Positions 44,560 through 56,245 of a DNA stretch of 64,000 nt are shown here, piece by piece. Positions within the stretch are counted from its first letter, which is position 1; each line of letters begins with the position of its first letter. A program made the translations under genes and the position numbers. The notes beneath the pieces are model-generated. The model saw nothing but the letters and a program-made list of their open reading frames with translations, was not told the DNA's origin and did not search any database. The DNA is from Alviniconcha marisindica (Eukaryota; Mollusca; Gastropoda; Provannidae): the NCBI GenBank assembly GCA_018857735.1, contig JABMCL010003285.1:50001-114000 (forward strand). The letters run 5' to 3'.

Positions 44560-45872
44560 CAGTGGATGGTTGGGGCATGAGGAGTGAGCTGTGTGTGTCT
44601 CACAGTAAGACAATGGTTCCCACGAGAGGACGGGGTGGGCAGTCACCAGTGGACAGGTAGGGCATGAGGAGTGAGCTGTGTGTGTCTCACTGTAACAACA
44701 TGACAATAGTCCCCATGAGGACTGGGTGGGCAGTCACCAGTGGACAGGTAGGGCAGGAGGAGTGAGCTGTGTGTGTCTCACTGTAACAATAAGACAATGG
44801 TCCCCATGAGGACTGGGTGAACAGTGGATGGGTAGGGCAGGAGGAGAGAGCTGTGTGTGTCTCATGGTAACAACATGACAATGGTCCCCATGAGGACTGG
44901 GTGAACAGTGGATGGGTAGGGCAGGAGGAGAGAGCTGTGTGTGTCTCATGGTAACAACATGACAATGGTCCCCATGAAAGGGCTGGGTGAACAGTGGATG
45001 GGTAGGGCAGGAGGAGAGAGCTGTGTGTGTCTCATGGTAACAACATGACAATGGTCCCCATGAAAGGGCTGGGTGAACAGTGGATGGGTAGGGCAGGAGG
45101 AGAGAGCTGTGTGTGTCTCATGGTAACAACATGACAATGGTCCCCATGAAAGGGCTGGGTGAACAGTGGATGGGTAGGGCAGGAGGAGAGAGCTGTGTGT
45201 GTCTCATGGTAACAACATGACAATGGTCCCCATGAAAGGGCTGGGTGAACAGTGGATGGGTAGGGCAGGAGGAGAGAGCTGTGTGTGTCTCATGGTAACA
45301 ACATGACAATGGTCCCCATGAAAGGGCTGGGTGAACAGTGGATGGGTAGGGCAGGAGGAGAGAGCTGTGTATGTCTCAGTGTAAGACAATGGTCTTTTGG
45401 GTGGCCAGTGGATGGGTAGGTCACGAGGAGAGAGCTGTGTATGTCCAGTGTAAGACAATGGTCTTTTGGGTGGCCAGTGGATGGGTAGGTCACGAGGAGA
45501 AGAGCTGTTCACTGTAAGACAATGGTCTTTTGGGTGGCCAGTGGATGGGTAGGTCATGAGGAGAAAGCTGGTTCACTGTAAGACAATGGTCTTTTGGGTG
45601 GGCAGTGGAAGGGTAGGTCACGAGGAGAAAGCTGTGTGTGTCACTGTAAGACAATGGTCTTTTGGGTGGCCAGTGGATGGGTAGGTCACGAGGAGAGAGC
45701 TGTGTGTGTCACTGTAAGACAATGGTCTTTTGGGTGGGCAGTGGACGGGTCGGGCATGAGGAGTGAGCTGTGTGTGTCTCACTGTAAGACAATGGTCCCA
45801 ATGAGAGGGCTGGGCGGGCAGTGGACAGGTGGAGTGAGCTGTGTGTGGCTCGCTGTAACAGTAAGACGATGG
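44560..45872. repeat. 86-bp minisatellite with near-perfect core, abutting exon I donor
   Basis: The core 44940-45360 contains five or so units of exactly 86 bp that look identical (GAAAGGGCTGGGTGAACAGT; GAGAGCTGTGTGTGTCTCAT; AACATGACAATGGTCCCCAT). Flanks are variant units of about 60-80 bp. The right end reaches about 9 bp from the DOCK7 exon I donor at 45881. The repeated 63-residue minus-strand frames at 86-bp offsets are artefacts. Confidence 0.96.
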
Positions 45873-45880
45873 TACAGTAC

Positions 45881-45980
45881 CTGGATGATGAGCTCCAGGG
45901 TGTCCAGGGCGACGAGAGACACCTCAGCGGCCAGGTTGCCCTCCACTTGCGTCTCCACCTCCTGCTCCGGGGGCTTGGGG
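45881..45980 (-). CDS. DOCK7: DOCK7 exon I
   Basis: Acceptor ctgtgcag|C completes a split Ser; donor ATCCAG|GTACTG. It encodes PKPPEQEVETQVEGNLAAEV then SLVALDTLELIIQ, matching [23 protein letters not shown]. Confidence 0.94.
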
Positions 45981-45999
45981 CTGCACAGCAACACATCTC

Positions 46000-46510
46000 T
46001 TGTGGATCACAGCAGTCTCAACAACATCGGTTTGCCCTTTCACTCGCAGCAAACAGCTTTGTGTTTTTGGCTGCTGTTTCTGTCACACCTCTCTTGTAGA
46101 TCACAGCAGTCTCAGCAACATCAGTTTGCCCTTTCACTCACGGCAAACAGCTTTGTGTTTTGGGTGCCGTTTCTTTCCCACGAGCAATATCAAGAAAGGG
46201 CCAAGCTGTCCAAAAATGCTGGTTTTGAGAACTTTGACTTACATAAGAATTTATGAAGAGCTGGAATTCCTACATGGATGCCATTTCTGTTCCACAAGCA
46301 ATCTCAAGAGAAGGTTGATCTGTCCAAAAATGCCAGTTTTGAGAACTTTGACTCACATAAGAATTTATGAGCTGGAATTCATACATGGATACCATTTCTG
46401 TCCCAAAAGCAATCTCAAGAGAAGGCTGAGTTGTCCAAAAATCCTGGTTGTGAGACCTTTGATTTGTGTAAGAATTTGTGAGGAGCTGGAATTCATACAG
46501 GAAAATCATC
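46000..46510. repeat. Two short direct-repeat sets
   Basis: 46005-46170 holds two copies (~83-86 bp) with gatcacagcagtctcaacaa and tttgccctttcactc. 46185-46500 holds three ~105-bp copies with ctgtccaaaaatgccagttt and taagaatttatgagctgg. H-I intron. The 182- and 220-codon plus-strand open frames here are not supported. Confidence 0.8.
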
Positions 46511-46627
46511 TAACAGCCGCTAAGCAGCTTGGAACACTTTGCCAATGACACTGCAAGGTACTGAGGGCTGGGAAAGGGTTAAATAAACAAGCAAACAAAT
46601 GAAAACTCAAGTAGCCACCCACTCAAA

Positions 46628-46885
46628 GTGTCCAGCAGAAATCTAGTTGTGCGTGCGCCAGGCCCACCTGTCCTGAATTTCCATGGAGTTAAAGTGTCCA
46701 GCAGAAATCTAGTTGTGTGTGCACCAGACCCACCTGTCCTGAATTTCCATGGAGTTAAAGTGTCCAGCAGAAAGTTAGCTGTGTGTGCGCCAGACCCACC
46801 TGTCCTGAATTTCCATGGAGTTAAAGTGTCCAGCAGAAAGCTAGCTGTGTGTGCGCCAGACCCACCTGTCCTGAATTTCCATGGA
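46628..46885. repeat. ~61-bp minisatellite duplicating DOCK7 exon H donor
   Basis: Four plus-strand units read GCCAGACCCACCTGTCCTGA then ATTTCCATGGAGTTAAAGTG. On the minus strand each contains CCATGGAAATTCAGGACAG|GTGGGTC, i.e. the last 19 bases of exon H and its donor. The rightmost copy is the genuine junction. Confidence 0.94.
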
Positions 46886-46968
46886 GTGGCGCCACTGCAC
46901 CTGGTCCTTGCGCCATCGCAGCCGTGACCCCCCTCCTTCCTGAGCCACCAGGGGCGGGGTGCTGCTCC
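46866..46968 (-). CDS. DOCK7: DOCK7 exon H
   Basis: Acceptor gcctgcag|GG; donor CAGGACAG|GTGGGT; phases 1 and 2. It encodes SSTPPLVAQEGGGSRLRWRK then DQVQWRHSMEIQD, the counterpart of ENLRWRKDMTHWRQNTE in vertebrate DOCK7. Confidence 0.92.
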
Positions 46969-47215
46969 CTGCAGGCAACAGACAGCACTTTTAATTTAAA
47001 ACGCAGGTGTTGTTGTTGTGGGGCCACTTTCTCATCATTCAGCCACAGCAGTCACCCTACCCTCAATCCCCAAATTTCTGTTGAACATGATCTACTATAC
47101 TGCATACCTGCTAATGGTAAATATTTATTGATGGTTAACTGTTTATGTTTCAAGTTCTGTATCTCGACAAAATCTTGACCGCTGTGAATGAAAACTCCTG
47201 TTCCTCTACTCTTGG

Positions 47216-47297
47216 CCCCCCCCCCCCCCCCCCCCCCCCACAAGCACCCACGCACACATGCATGCACGCACGCACACACACACACACGCGCATGCAT

Positions 47298-47353
<56 letters not shown>

Positions 47354-47395
47354 CCCCCCCACACACACATGCACAACCATGCACACACACACAGG
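47216..47395. repeat. 24-base C run plus (CA)n tract
   Basis: C run at 47216-47239 followed by CA/GCAC repeats to 47393. In the G-H intron. Inverted second-SINE-family fragment at 47455-47530. Confidence 0.95.
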
Positions 47396-47642
47396 AATTG
47401 AATAAATTGCATTATATCAGATAAATAATCACAGCGTCTTCACTTCTTTTCTTTTTCTTTTACCAGCCAATAGTAAAGATTGCCCTGGTATAACTGCTAT
47501 GGTTGACTAGGCATTAAAAAGTTGACCAGGCATTAAAAATCAATCATCTATCTACCTATCCAATCATCAAGAATGAAATGCAATCGTTAAAACGGCAGAA
47601 TGCATCACAAGCAAAACAGACCAAATGTACACAAACTTTCAC

Positions 47643-47799
47643 CTGACAGTCCGGAGTGCGAGTTCTGTCGTCGACGCATCATCATCTCGGTGCGCGCATT
47701 GCCTGTACCCAAAATAGCCTCCTCCAGCTTTGACTTCATGTCCTCTCGCTTTCTCAGCGTGTTCTGAGAGTACGGGGCCCCAGGGATCGGCTTCTTTCC
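47643..47799 (-). CDS. DOCK7: DOCK7 exon G
   Basis: Acceptor gttaccag|GGA; donor CTGTCAG|GTGAAA; 52 codons plus 1 nt. It encodes [40 protein letters not shown] and MRRRQNSHSGLS, matching GKKVFERMN...[26 protein letters not shown]. In vertebrates GKK directly follows FEYK (end of exon E), so exon F is an insertion relative to them. Confidence 0.94.
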
Positions 47800-50700
47800 C
47801 TGGTAACCACGGCAACACAACTAGGCAGGTTAACCTCCTGATGGAATGCCCCGTAATACACGTAAACCCCAATACAATTCCCTTTGTCACAACCTTGGTT
47901 TGCCCATATGTAACTACAGAACAGCTTCTTGTTCTGCCCTTTTTTTCTTTTCTTTTTTTAATAAACATTTTTTTTTTTCACCCAAAAGGGACCATGTGCG
48001 TCTGACAGGACATTATAATCCAACTACTGACGAATTCTCAGGTATAATGGAATGCCTCTTGTAAGGCCATCTTCAAAATCAGTACAAAATCTTTAAAGAA
48101 TGGGTTCATTTACACAGAAACATACATATAAACATCCTGCTCAATGCTGTCGATCTATTGTGTCCTCCTCAATGCTGTCTTTTATCAAGAGGGTCAGTGT
48201 TTTGGTAGGGAACCAATGTATACTGGGGCAAAAGTGCCTCTGTTCTGAACCTACAGTACTGAGGAAGATGCATGTTGAGATTCACCTGTGATTTCAATGT
48301 TCAGCCCCCCAATTTATTCTACAACCTGAACCCCATGAAGCAAATAAAATAGCACAGTTACAAAAAGGGTCTGGGAATATCAGGACTCAAAGAAGCCCCC
48401 AAATACAAGTTCTACATTCTACAGTAAGAAAAGTACGTAAGATGTGGCAACGACAACAAAAGAAAAGAAAAATAGAAGAAAAGAAAATGGATCTGTCAGC
48501 TATTTTGGTCAAACTCTCTCTCAAAACAATCCCAAACTCCCCACCACCGGGATAAAGAAATTCAAACAGATCCGAACAAAAGCCAGCAGAAGTACTGGGG
48601 CGAAAATCCAAAACTTACTCTATAATGAAATAAACACAACACCCATCTGCTTTTAATACTGTAATTTAAAAAGAAAATAATCATTTAAAAAAACATAAAA
48701 AATGGACAGTATCTTGGCGTGCAGCCTGGCATGTAAAACTAGAGTCAGAAGACAAGTCACTGAACATCAACCATGTCAGTGGAAAACGGAGCTATGAACA
48801 GGGTGAAGTACGGTGGGACCAGCATGCTACACTGGTGTTTTCAGCGTCCCAACGCATGCACATTCCACCATGTCAGAGTAATGCATGAGCCCGCTCCACT
48901 ACTGTCGGAGCCGTGTGCAACGGGATTCTGAGCAGTCTGGTAAAACAACACCGTGCCTCTCTGGACGTGAGTAAGCATGTAGAGGGCGGAAGAAAGAAAA
49001 CAGCTCTTCTTATGATAATGAGAAATGAAAAAAACTCAAATTAATGTTTCACTGGGTTTCAAAAATGTTTTTATTTATATTTTTAAAATCCTTGTTGCTG
49101 ATAGTAAACGGCAAGGAACGCTTTGCAATAAAAACTAAATCACAACAGAACACATGGGAGAGACTAAATTGTGAGCGGAATAACTTGAAATAATTTTTCT
49201 GGGGGGATTAGTCTTAAAAATCCCCCCCCCCCCCCCCCCCTTCTCTTGTACTCAAACAAGATATATATATCAGAATCAAAAGTACCATTATAAAATGATT
49301 CTTTATCTTCTCCAAACTACCTCTGACATTGTAACACCCCCTCCCCACCCCACCCCGTCAATTAAACAGTTATAATTAAACATTGTTCAGACAATGGCAA
49401 CTGAAACCACAATAGAGAAAACTTGACTGAAACAATGATGGAAAAACGTCCATCACTAAGTCATGCCTTCGTAATTATACATCAGCCATCCCATGATGCC
49501 AAGATTCCATCGATACACAGACATAAAAGTTTAGGGTCTAGGATACAAAACTACCATTATCATTATGCTGCAGCTATCTGCACCAGTTAATTCAAGTGCC
49601 GTTCAAGCAGGCAAATTAGTAAACCCAACTGAGCAGGTTAAAACTTGTTTTGCTTTGTTTCACCAAAAGTGGGGGGAAGGTGGGTGGGTGGGGGGGGGGG
49701 GGGGGGGGGGACAGCTCAAGATGGGACATTTGTTACTTTCTGAGGAAGCAGTTGGATCTACCCAGACCATGGCATATATGCAGTTTTCACATGATCTGAA
49801 CTTCAAAACTCAGAAAAGATGCATATTTGCCCAGATAAAAAGCAAACCTGTTTGTATATTCCACAATGCAATGGATCAGGGCAGATATATATATATATAT
49901 TATACATGTTTTAGATATAAAAAGTATTCAGCAATGATTCAATCATCAATCAGTTGTCATTCAGAATACAAGGTAAATGGGTCAAGGTGAGGCTATGCTA
50001 TGGCTGAAATGTGGGTCAAGGTCAAAAAGGATATGAATTTATATCTACCTGTTCCTTGAAGTGCAGTGTCCAAGAATGGGGTCAACGAATATATATATAT
50101 ATACATTCCTGTGCTTTTGGGCCAAGGTGTAGCATGTGTCAAGAACACTCAGATATTATATATTGTCTGCAGATTTAATTTATGACAGGGAATATGGCCC
50201 CTGCATGCGTGAGTATATCCTTTGACACAATTAAAAGTGACTCTATACCTAAAGGTGTATTGTTTTCTTCTGGAATTTGAACAGTCATATGCATCCCTGT
50301 TCTGGGGGGGGGGGGGCTGCACAATATTACTGAGCTTAAAACCATTGTTCTTTCTTCTTAACTTTTGCTTTCACTATCGCATCCCCATGTGCATCTTATT
50401 CTTAGAATCCAAATTTAAACAAACACAATAATCATAACCTGAATCACAAAAATATCTCGAGCGCACATGAATTTTGATTTTAATAAACCAACAACGAAAA
50501 AGACATGGCATTCGCAGTCCCAGACAAACACCCACAACTTATGATGAAGAAGAAAACTGACTACCCACAAAATCCTGACAAACACAAATGTCAACCATTT
50601 CAGCACAGAGTGCTCATTTCTCCAGCAGAAATGGACCAATCCAAGCACAGGAATCCACACTAGAACAGCTAAAGGGGTACCAAAGCAAAGAAGTATCACA

Positions 50701-51930
50701 AGCCACATCCACCGGAATGGAATAAAAGACATACACATAGCAGTTTTGTTTAAAAGAAAAGTTGTTCACTCGATTCACTGTTCCTGTTTATTAAACTTAC
50801 GTCTGAAAACCACAAAAACACAACCACGAGTGTTGCAATTTTGCACCCAGCAGTGTCGGAAAGTGACATCCTAAACAAGGCCATCATGTGTGGCAAAAGC
50901 AACAAATACATCACAATCCAACCTTTCTCTGCTCTTCACTTGCAAAGAATGACTGAACATAGCTGCATTCAAATTTGAAGAAAAAATATATACATATTAA
51001 GAGAGCAACCAAACAAAGTCTGCAGATTGAAATGTTTGCACATTTTCTGTTTTCCTTGAGTCTTCAGTTCTGTTTCCCTTTAAGAAAATCTGCTGCTTTG
51101 ACTGAGCATAGCTCACCAACGTAAAGCAAGATGGGGACAGACAGTAATGATAATCAGGTGTGTTTTTAAGGTTCTTCTCTTAGTGTTACTCAGGGTGCAG
51201 GAAATAGCCACACACTTATATATATGTACCCCCCACCCCCACCCCACCCTGACACACACACAGTCACACATACACGCACACAAAAAGAGGAAAAAGAGCT
51301 ACTTTTGGGAAAAGCATGTCCAAAGCACAAGCGTATAAAACAGCAGCACCAGCGACTTTAGTTAAAATGGTGCCAAGCCTATCCCGATTAGACTAAAGCC
51401 GGATGTGAAGCGAGAAGACTTGCGGAGGAAACAGAGTTAACCCAGAAACCCCTGCACACGTTTGCACTCTAAAGTTCAATGCATTCTTAATTTATTTATT
51501 TTTTAAACCATTTACAAGTTAACGAGAACAAAAAGAAAAGTAAGCAATCATTCCTAGAACCCATGATCACATCATCACTGTAAAAAACGTTTACGTCTCT
51601 TCTTCTTTTTCTTTTTTTAACCCTGCTTACTTCCCTTGGAAGTAATTCCCTCTTTACGGAATATTTTGCTGATGAAATAACACACGTTTATAATAAATAC
51701 ACCAGAAAAAAAGCAGAAGAAGAAAAAAAAGAGACTGTGGCACTATACCGTAAGTAACAATGGAGTACATGTTTGCACAAAGTCACGGCAGCAAACTCCC
51801 TGCGGCCCTAGCCTAGCAGAGGTGGGTCTGAGTGTGTGGACTGGGACAGCGGGAGTGGGAGCGGGTCCAGGAGTAGGGGTTTGACAGAGGGAAGGGTGGC
51901 ACACCAGAGTGCAAGGGGGAAGCACAGAGG
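47800..51930. other. DOCK7 F-G intron, left part
   Basis: About 4 kb with no coding exon. It contains C/G runs (49222-49240, 49690-49710), (TA)n near 49890 and 50090, and AT-rich unique sequence. A 107-residue hydrophobic minus-strand frame (50415-50738) has no recognised family and no splice context; I do not call it. Confidence 0.6.
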
Positions 51931-51946
51931 ATGCTGCAGTCAAGGT

Positions 51947-52104
51947 GGGGGGGGGGGGGGGGGGGGTGTTATGAAGGGTACTTGCAGATATTAGTCTCTG
52001 TAAGGGAGAGGCACACAAGAGGTTACTATCCTTACGGAGGGAGAGAAAAGGCTACAAAGAGGTATTACACAGAGTGTACTGTTCTGGGGACAGTGGGTAT
52101 GGGT

Positions 52105-52139
<35 letters not shown>
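51947..52139. repeat. Two long poly-G runs
   Basis: 20 G at 51947-51966 and 35 uninterrupted G at 52105-52139 (plus strand; poly-C in the DOCK7 transcript). Confidence 0.9.
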
Positions 52140-52140
<1 letters not shown>

Positions 52141-52234
52141 ATAAAGGGTGCTGTTTTTATTGCAGAGAAAAGAGGTGGGTTATGGAGGGTACTGTTCCTG
52201 GGGGGTGGGGTGGGGGCCTTGGGGGGAGCGGGAA

Positions 52235-53065
52235 AGGTATGCTGGGAGGGAGAAGGGCTATTGGTCCTATGGGGGAGGGAAGAAGGGGCAGATTATAGAA
52301 GTACTGTCCCCCTGGGAGAGGGAGAAGTGGCACATTATAGTACTGTGCCTATGCGGGAAGGGAGAAGGGGCAGACTACTGTCCCTATGGGAAAGGGAAGC
52401 TGGGGCAGATTATAGAAGTACTGTTCCCCTGGGAGAGGGAGAAGTGGCACATTATAGTACTGTGCCTATGCGGGAAGGGAGAAGGGGCAGACTACTGTCC
52501 CTGTTAGGGAGAGGGAAGCAGGGGCAGACTACAGAAGTACTGTCCCTATGGGAGAGGGAAGCAGGGGCAGACTATAGTACTGTCCTTATGTGGGAAGGGA
52601 AAAGGGGCAGACTACTGTTCCTATGGGAGAGGGAAGCAGGGGCAGACTACTGTCCCTATTGGGAGAGGGAAGAAGGGGCAGACTATGTTCCTATGGGAAG
52701 GGAAAGGGGCAGACTACTGTCCCTATGGGAGAGGGAAGCAGGGGCAGACTACTGTCCCTATTAGGGAGAGGGAAGCAGGGGCAGACTACTGTCCCTATTA
52801 GGGAGAGGGAAGCAGGGGCAGACTACTGTCCCTATTAGGGAGAGGGAAGCAGGGGCAGACTACTGTCCCTATTAGGGAGAGGGAAGCAGGGGCAGACTAC
52901 TGTCCCTATTAGGGAGAGGGAAGCAGGGGCAGACTACAGAAGTACTGTCCCTATGGGAAAGGGAAGTTGGGGCAGACTATAGAAGTACTGTGCCTATGGG
53001 GGAGGGAAAAGGGGCAGACTATAGAAGTACTGTCCCTATGGGGGAGGGAGAGGGGCAGAACATAT
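52235..53065. repeat. ~36-40-bp G-rich minisatellite, ~20 copies
   Basis: Units read GGGAGAGGGAAGCAGGGGCA then GACTACTGTCCCTAT(TA). Adjacent G-rich stretches lie at 53080-53094, 53173-53196 and 53224-53232. A 277-codon Gly/Arg-rich plus-strand frame across it is an artefact. The array ends about 200 bp from the exon F donor. Confidence 0.94.
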
Positions 53066-53267
53066 TAAGGTAGTTTCCATGGGGGGCGGGGGGGGAGTAA
53101 GGGGTCAATGATTCATGGCAGTATAACACGGTGAAGGGAAGAGACAGGGTCATTGCCCCTACGGAAGAGGATGGGGGGGGGGGGGGGGGGGGGGGGAGGG
53201 AGAGGAGAGGGGAGCTGGGAATGGGGGGGGGGGATGACTGCAGGTTACTGAGGCTATGGCTGGGTAC

Positions 53268-53513
53268 CTGGGGAGAGTCCTCTTTACTGAGGCTGCGGTT
53301 GAGGAGGGTGCCGGTGCCGCGCAGCAGGTCCTGCGACTTGCGCTGGATACCCTCCCACAGTTGCTCGTGCAGCGACTGCGACTTGGGCAGGGTGTGGCTC
53401 TTGGGGCGGCCCCCGTTGCCCCCCGGGCCCTCCCCCTCACACCAGTCCTCCAGCGTCTCCTCCGACCACGACAGGCGCGACAGCTGCTCCAAGCAGGCCA
53501 GCGCCCATTTCGC
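53268..53513 (-). CDS. DOCK7: DOCK7 exon F (82-residue insert, probable cassette)
   Basis: Acceptor gtacctag|GCG; donor CCCCAG|GTACCC; exactly 82 codons, phase 0 at both ends. It encodes AKWALACLEQLSRLSWSEET, LEDWCEGEGPGGNGGRPKSH and SLHEQLWEGIQRKSQDLLRG. It lies between exons E (...FEYK) and G (GKK...), which are contiguous in vertebrate DOCK6/7. Symmetric phase means it can be skipped without a frame change. The coding look (GC-rich, no stops, strong splice sites, Ser/Lys phospho-type content) supports a real exon; I recognise no domain. Confidence 0.75.
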
Positions 53514-54679
53514 CTAGGTACAGCACACCACAACGCTGCTCACGACACCTGTCTTCTCCGACCCCCAGCCCTCAACAGAACCACGCTGCCCTGACTCCCC
53601 TTGCACTTTTTTTTTCCTTCTCTCCAACTCTTCCCTGCTATGTCTGTATATGTGTGAGGCAAGACTTTGCCGCGAGAGAGGCGAGAAGGAACCGCTGGTC
53701 CCGGTTTGAGAAGAAATTGTTCAAATTTGCGTTGCTGATGAATTTGTTACACTAATAAAAACCTTTGGAATGGATGTTGATCGCATTTTATGATCTCTTG
53801 CCTCTCCCCCTTCCCTCCTGGTTTATTACCACCACCACCCCACTCCTCGGGTTTATTCATTTATTAAGCTGTGGTTTTAAGGCAAACTGTCTTCATCTGT
53901 TTATGGATTTTGTAAATAACTGCATGCACACCGAAAGGCACAGAGATGAGCATTTGCTTGGAAAAGTTCTTTTCCGCAGCAGATTTTGAGTCTGTTGCAA
54001 TAAACAAATGGAACATAACAAAAATCTCTAAACATTCTGCTTTCAAGATCAGTCTGTTGTAGGCAACCCTTCTCACTCTATAAGTTATTCTCAATCACAA
54101 TCTGTTCTTAATTCCATGAGAGATAATTTACCCCCCCAAAAAAGAGAAGAAAAAACGCTAAATCATGTAGCAAACATCTTACACACACACAATGCCAAGC
54201 CCGTGACCCCATTTCAGTTACATCATACACAGCTCCGATACACGAAACCACACAGTATGCTGTGCACAGCACTCCGTTTTCATGCACGACACTCAACTTC
54301 GCTAGCGTTTAGAATATATATCTATCCAATCACCATGCCCTTAAACCAATGAAAAAATGCTGGTTTCTACTAGTCTTCCAAAGTGCGGAGTTATACAGGC
54401 GGTGCCCCGGGCGGAACAAATCCACAACAGGTGCAAATCTGGTTGTCAGTATGTAGGGAAGCAGGCAAGGGAGCTACGCTACAGGATAAGTACAGTGCCG
54501 TTACTATGTGCAGTTCTCAAGACTCACAGCTACTGCCACCGCCAGCCAACACCAACAACACCAACAACATCCAGAGACTTGCGTGTGAGTTTGGAATACA
54601 AGTACACCGTTGATACATTTGAGACGAAGCTACATTGCATGCTGTTGACTAGCTGCTCCAACAATCGCTCTTAGTTTGA

Positions 54680-54955
54680 ATGTACTGATGGAGAACAGTT
54701 TGTGTCAAATATAAACAAATGCATTCTTCCACGAATACTTATTTTGAATCCACTGATGGAGAACAGTTTGTGTCAAAAATAAACATATATGCATTCTTCC
54801 ACGAATACTTATTTTGAATGCACTGATGCAGAACAGTTTTTGTGTCAAATATAAACATTTATGCACTCTTTCATGAATACTTATATTGAATGCACTGATG
54901 CAGAACAATTTGTGTCAAACATAAACATATGCATTCTTCCATGAATATTCTCCTG
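54680..54955. repeat. ~75-bp tandem repeat, ~4 copies
   Basis: Units share tgatggagaacagtttgtgt, caaatataaacat and gcattcttccacgaatactt. Confidence 0.9.
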
Positions 54956-54964
54956 TTTTCCTTT

Positions 54965-55025
54965 TGTGTATTGCCCTGATATAACCACACTGGTTGACTG
55001 GGCGTAAAGCACTTACTTCCTTCCT
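54965..55025. mobile_element. Second SINE-like family, inverted copy
   Basis: ttgccctgatataaccacac followed by ggttgactgggcgtaaagca and acttacttcc; reverse complement of the 43263 copy. A short 30-bp triplication (tacatctgattactggcaaa) follows at 55190-55265. Confidence 0.7.
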
Positions 55026-55609
55026 TTTTTGTGTTCTTGTTGAAGAGATATTGCTAGGTGCAGGGGTGCATCAGACTAATGCCCCAATGGATTAAAAGTT
55101 AAAAAAACCACGAGACAACAACAAAAACCTTGACTGTCAGTGCCACAGCCTGTCTCTAACACAACACAGTTAGTTCTTGAAATACACATTTACATCTGAT
55201 TACTGGCAAATACATATTTACATCTGATTACTGGCAAATACACATTTACATCTGATTACTGGCAAACAAGTTTTTGAATGGTTTACTGGTTATCACATGT
55301 AGATGGCCAATGCATTAATATCACACAAAATCCTAAAACAAAAAAGAAATGGACCGCATCAAAAGCTCTTTTTTTTCTTCTTTTTACAGATTAGAAACAC
55401 TACTAGTACTACTCACAAAACAAAAGTAAATTAAAAGCATGAACAGGTTACAGGCCTGACTGGTATTTGAGGGACGTTAACCAGTTAACCACGACTATCT
55501 GTTAGACAGAACATGAGCTGGAACAGAGCTAAACCACCAGAACAATAATCATGCCTAGAGGCTGGCAGCGTTTCTGCAGAATAATTCCACTGCGCTCATG
55601 TTCTGCCGC

Positions 55610-56245
55610 TCCCACACACACTATGACACTCCCACGTACTATAGCATTCCCGCACACTGTGATGCTCCCACACACTATAGCATTCCTGCACACTATGATG
55701 CTCCCACACACTATAGCATTCCTGCACACTGTGACGCTCCCACACACTGTGACATTCCCACACACTATGACACTCCTACACACTATAGCATTCCAACACT
55801 ATGACGCTCCCACACACTAGAGCATTCCTACACACTATGACACTCCCACACACTATAGCACTCTCATACACCAACACACTCCCACACACTGTGACATTCC
55901 CACATGCTGAAACTCCACACACTATGACATCCCCCCACACACAATATGGCATCCCCCTACCCTATGGCACTCCCATGCCTAATGACACTCCCTCACACTA
56001 TGACACTCTCACACCATGACACTCTCCCACACACTGACACTTCACACACTATGACCCCCCCCCATACCATATGGCACTCCCAAGCCTAATGACACTCCCA
56101 CACCATGACACTCTCACACACTATGTCACTCCCACACACTATGATGCTCCCCACAAGCTATGACACCCCCACACAATATGACACTCCCACCCACTCACAC
56201 TATGACACTCCCACACCCACACACTATGACACTTCTACACACTGT
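55610..56245. repeat. ~19-bp degenerate minisatellite, >30 copies
   Basis: Units of the type ccacacactatgacactc with cattc/gctcc variants. Thr/His-rich open frames here are artefacts. A (CT)n tract follows at 56292-56319. Confidence 0.93.

Noticed and set aside
46000..46548. 182-codon plus-strand frame
   Set aside because: Consists of short direct repeats in the DOCK7 H-I intron, antisense to the gene; no family match.
50415..50738. 107-residue hydrophobic minus-strand frame
   Set aside because: Could look like a small membrane protein, but there is no homology, promoter or splice context, and it lies in an AT-rich intron where such frames arise by chance.
51931..52764. 277-codon Gly/Arg-rich frame
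   Set aside because: Entirely made of poly-G and the G-rich minisatellite.
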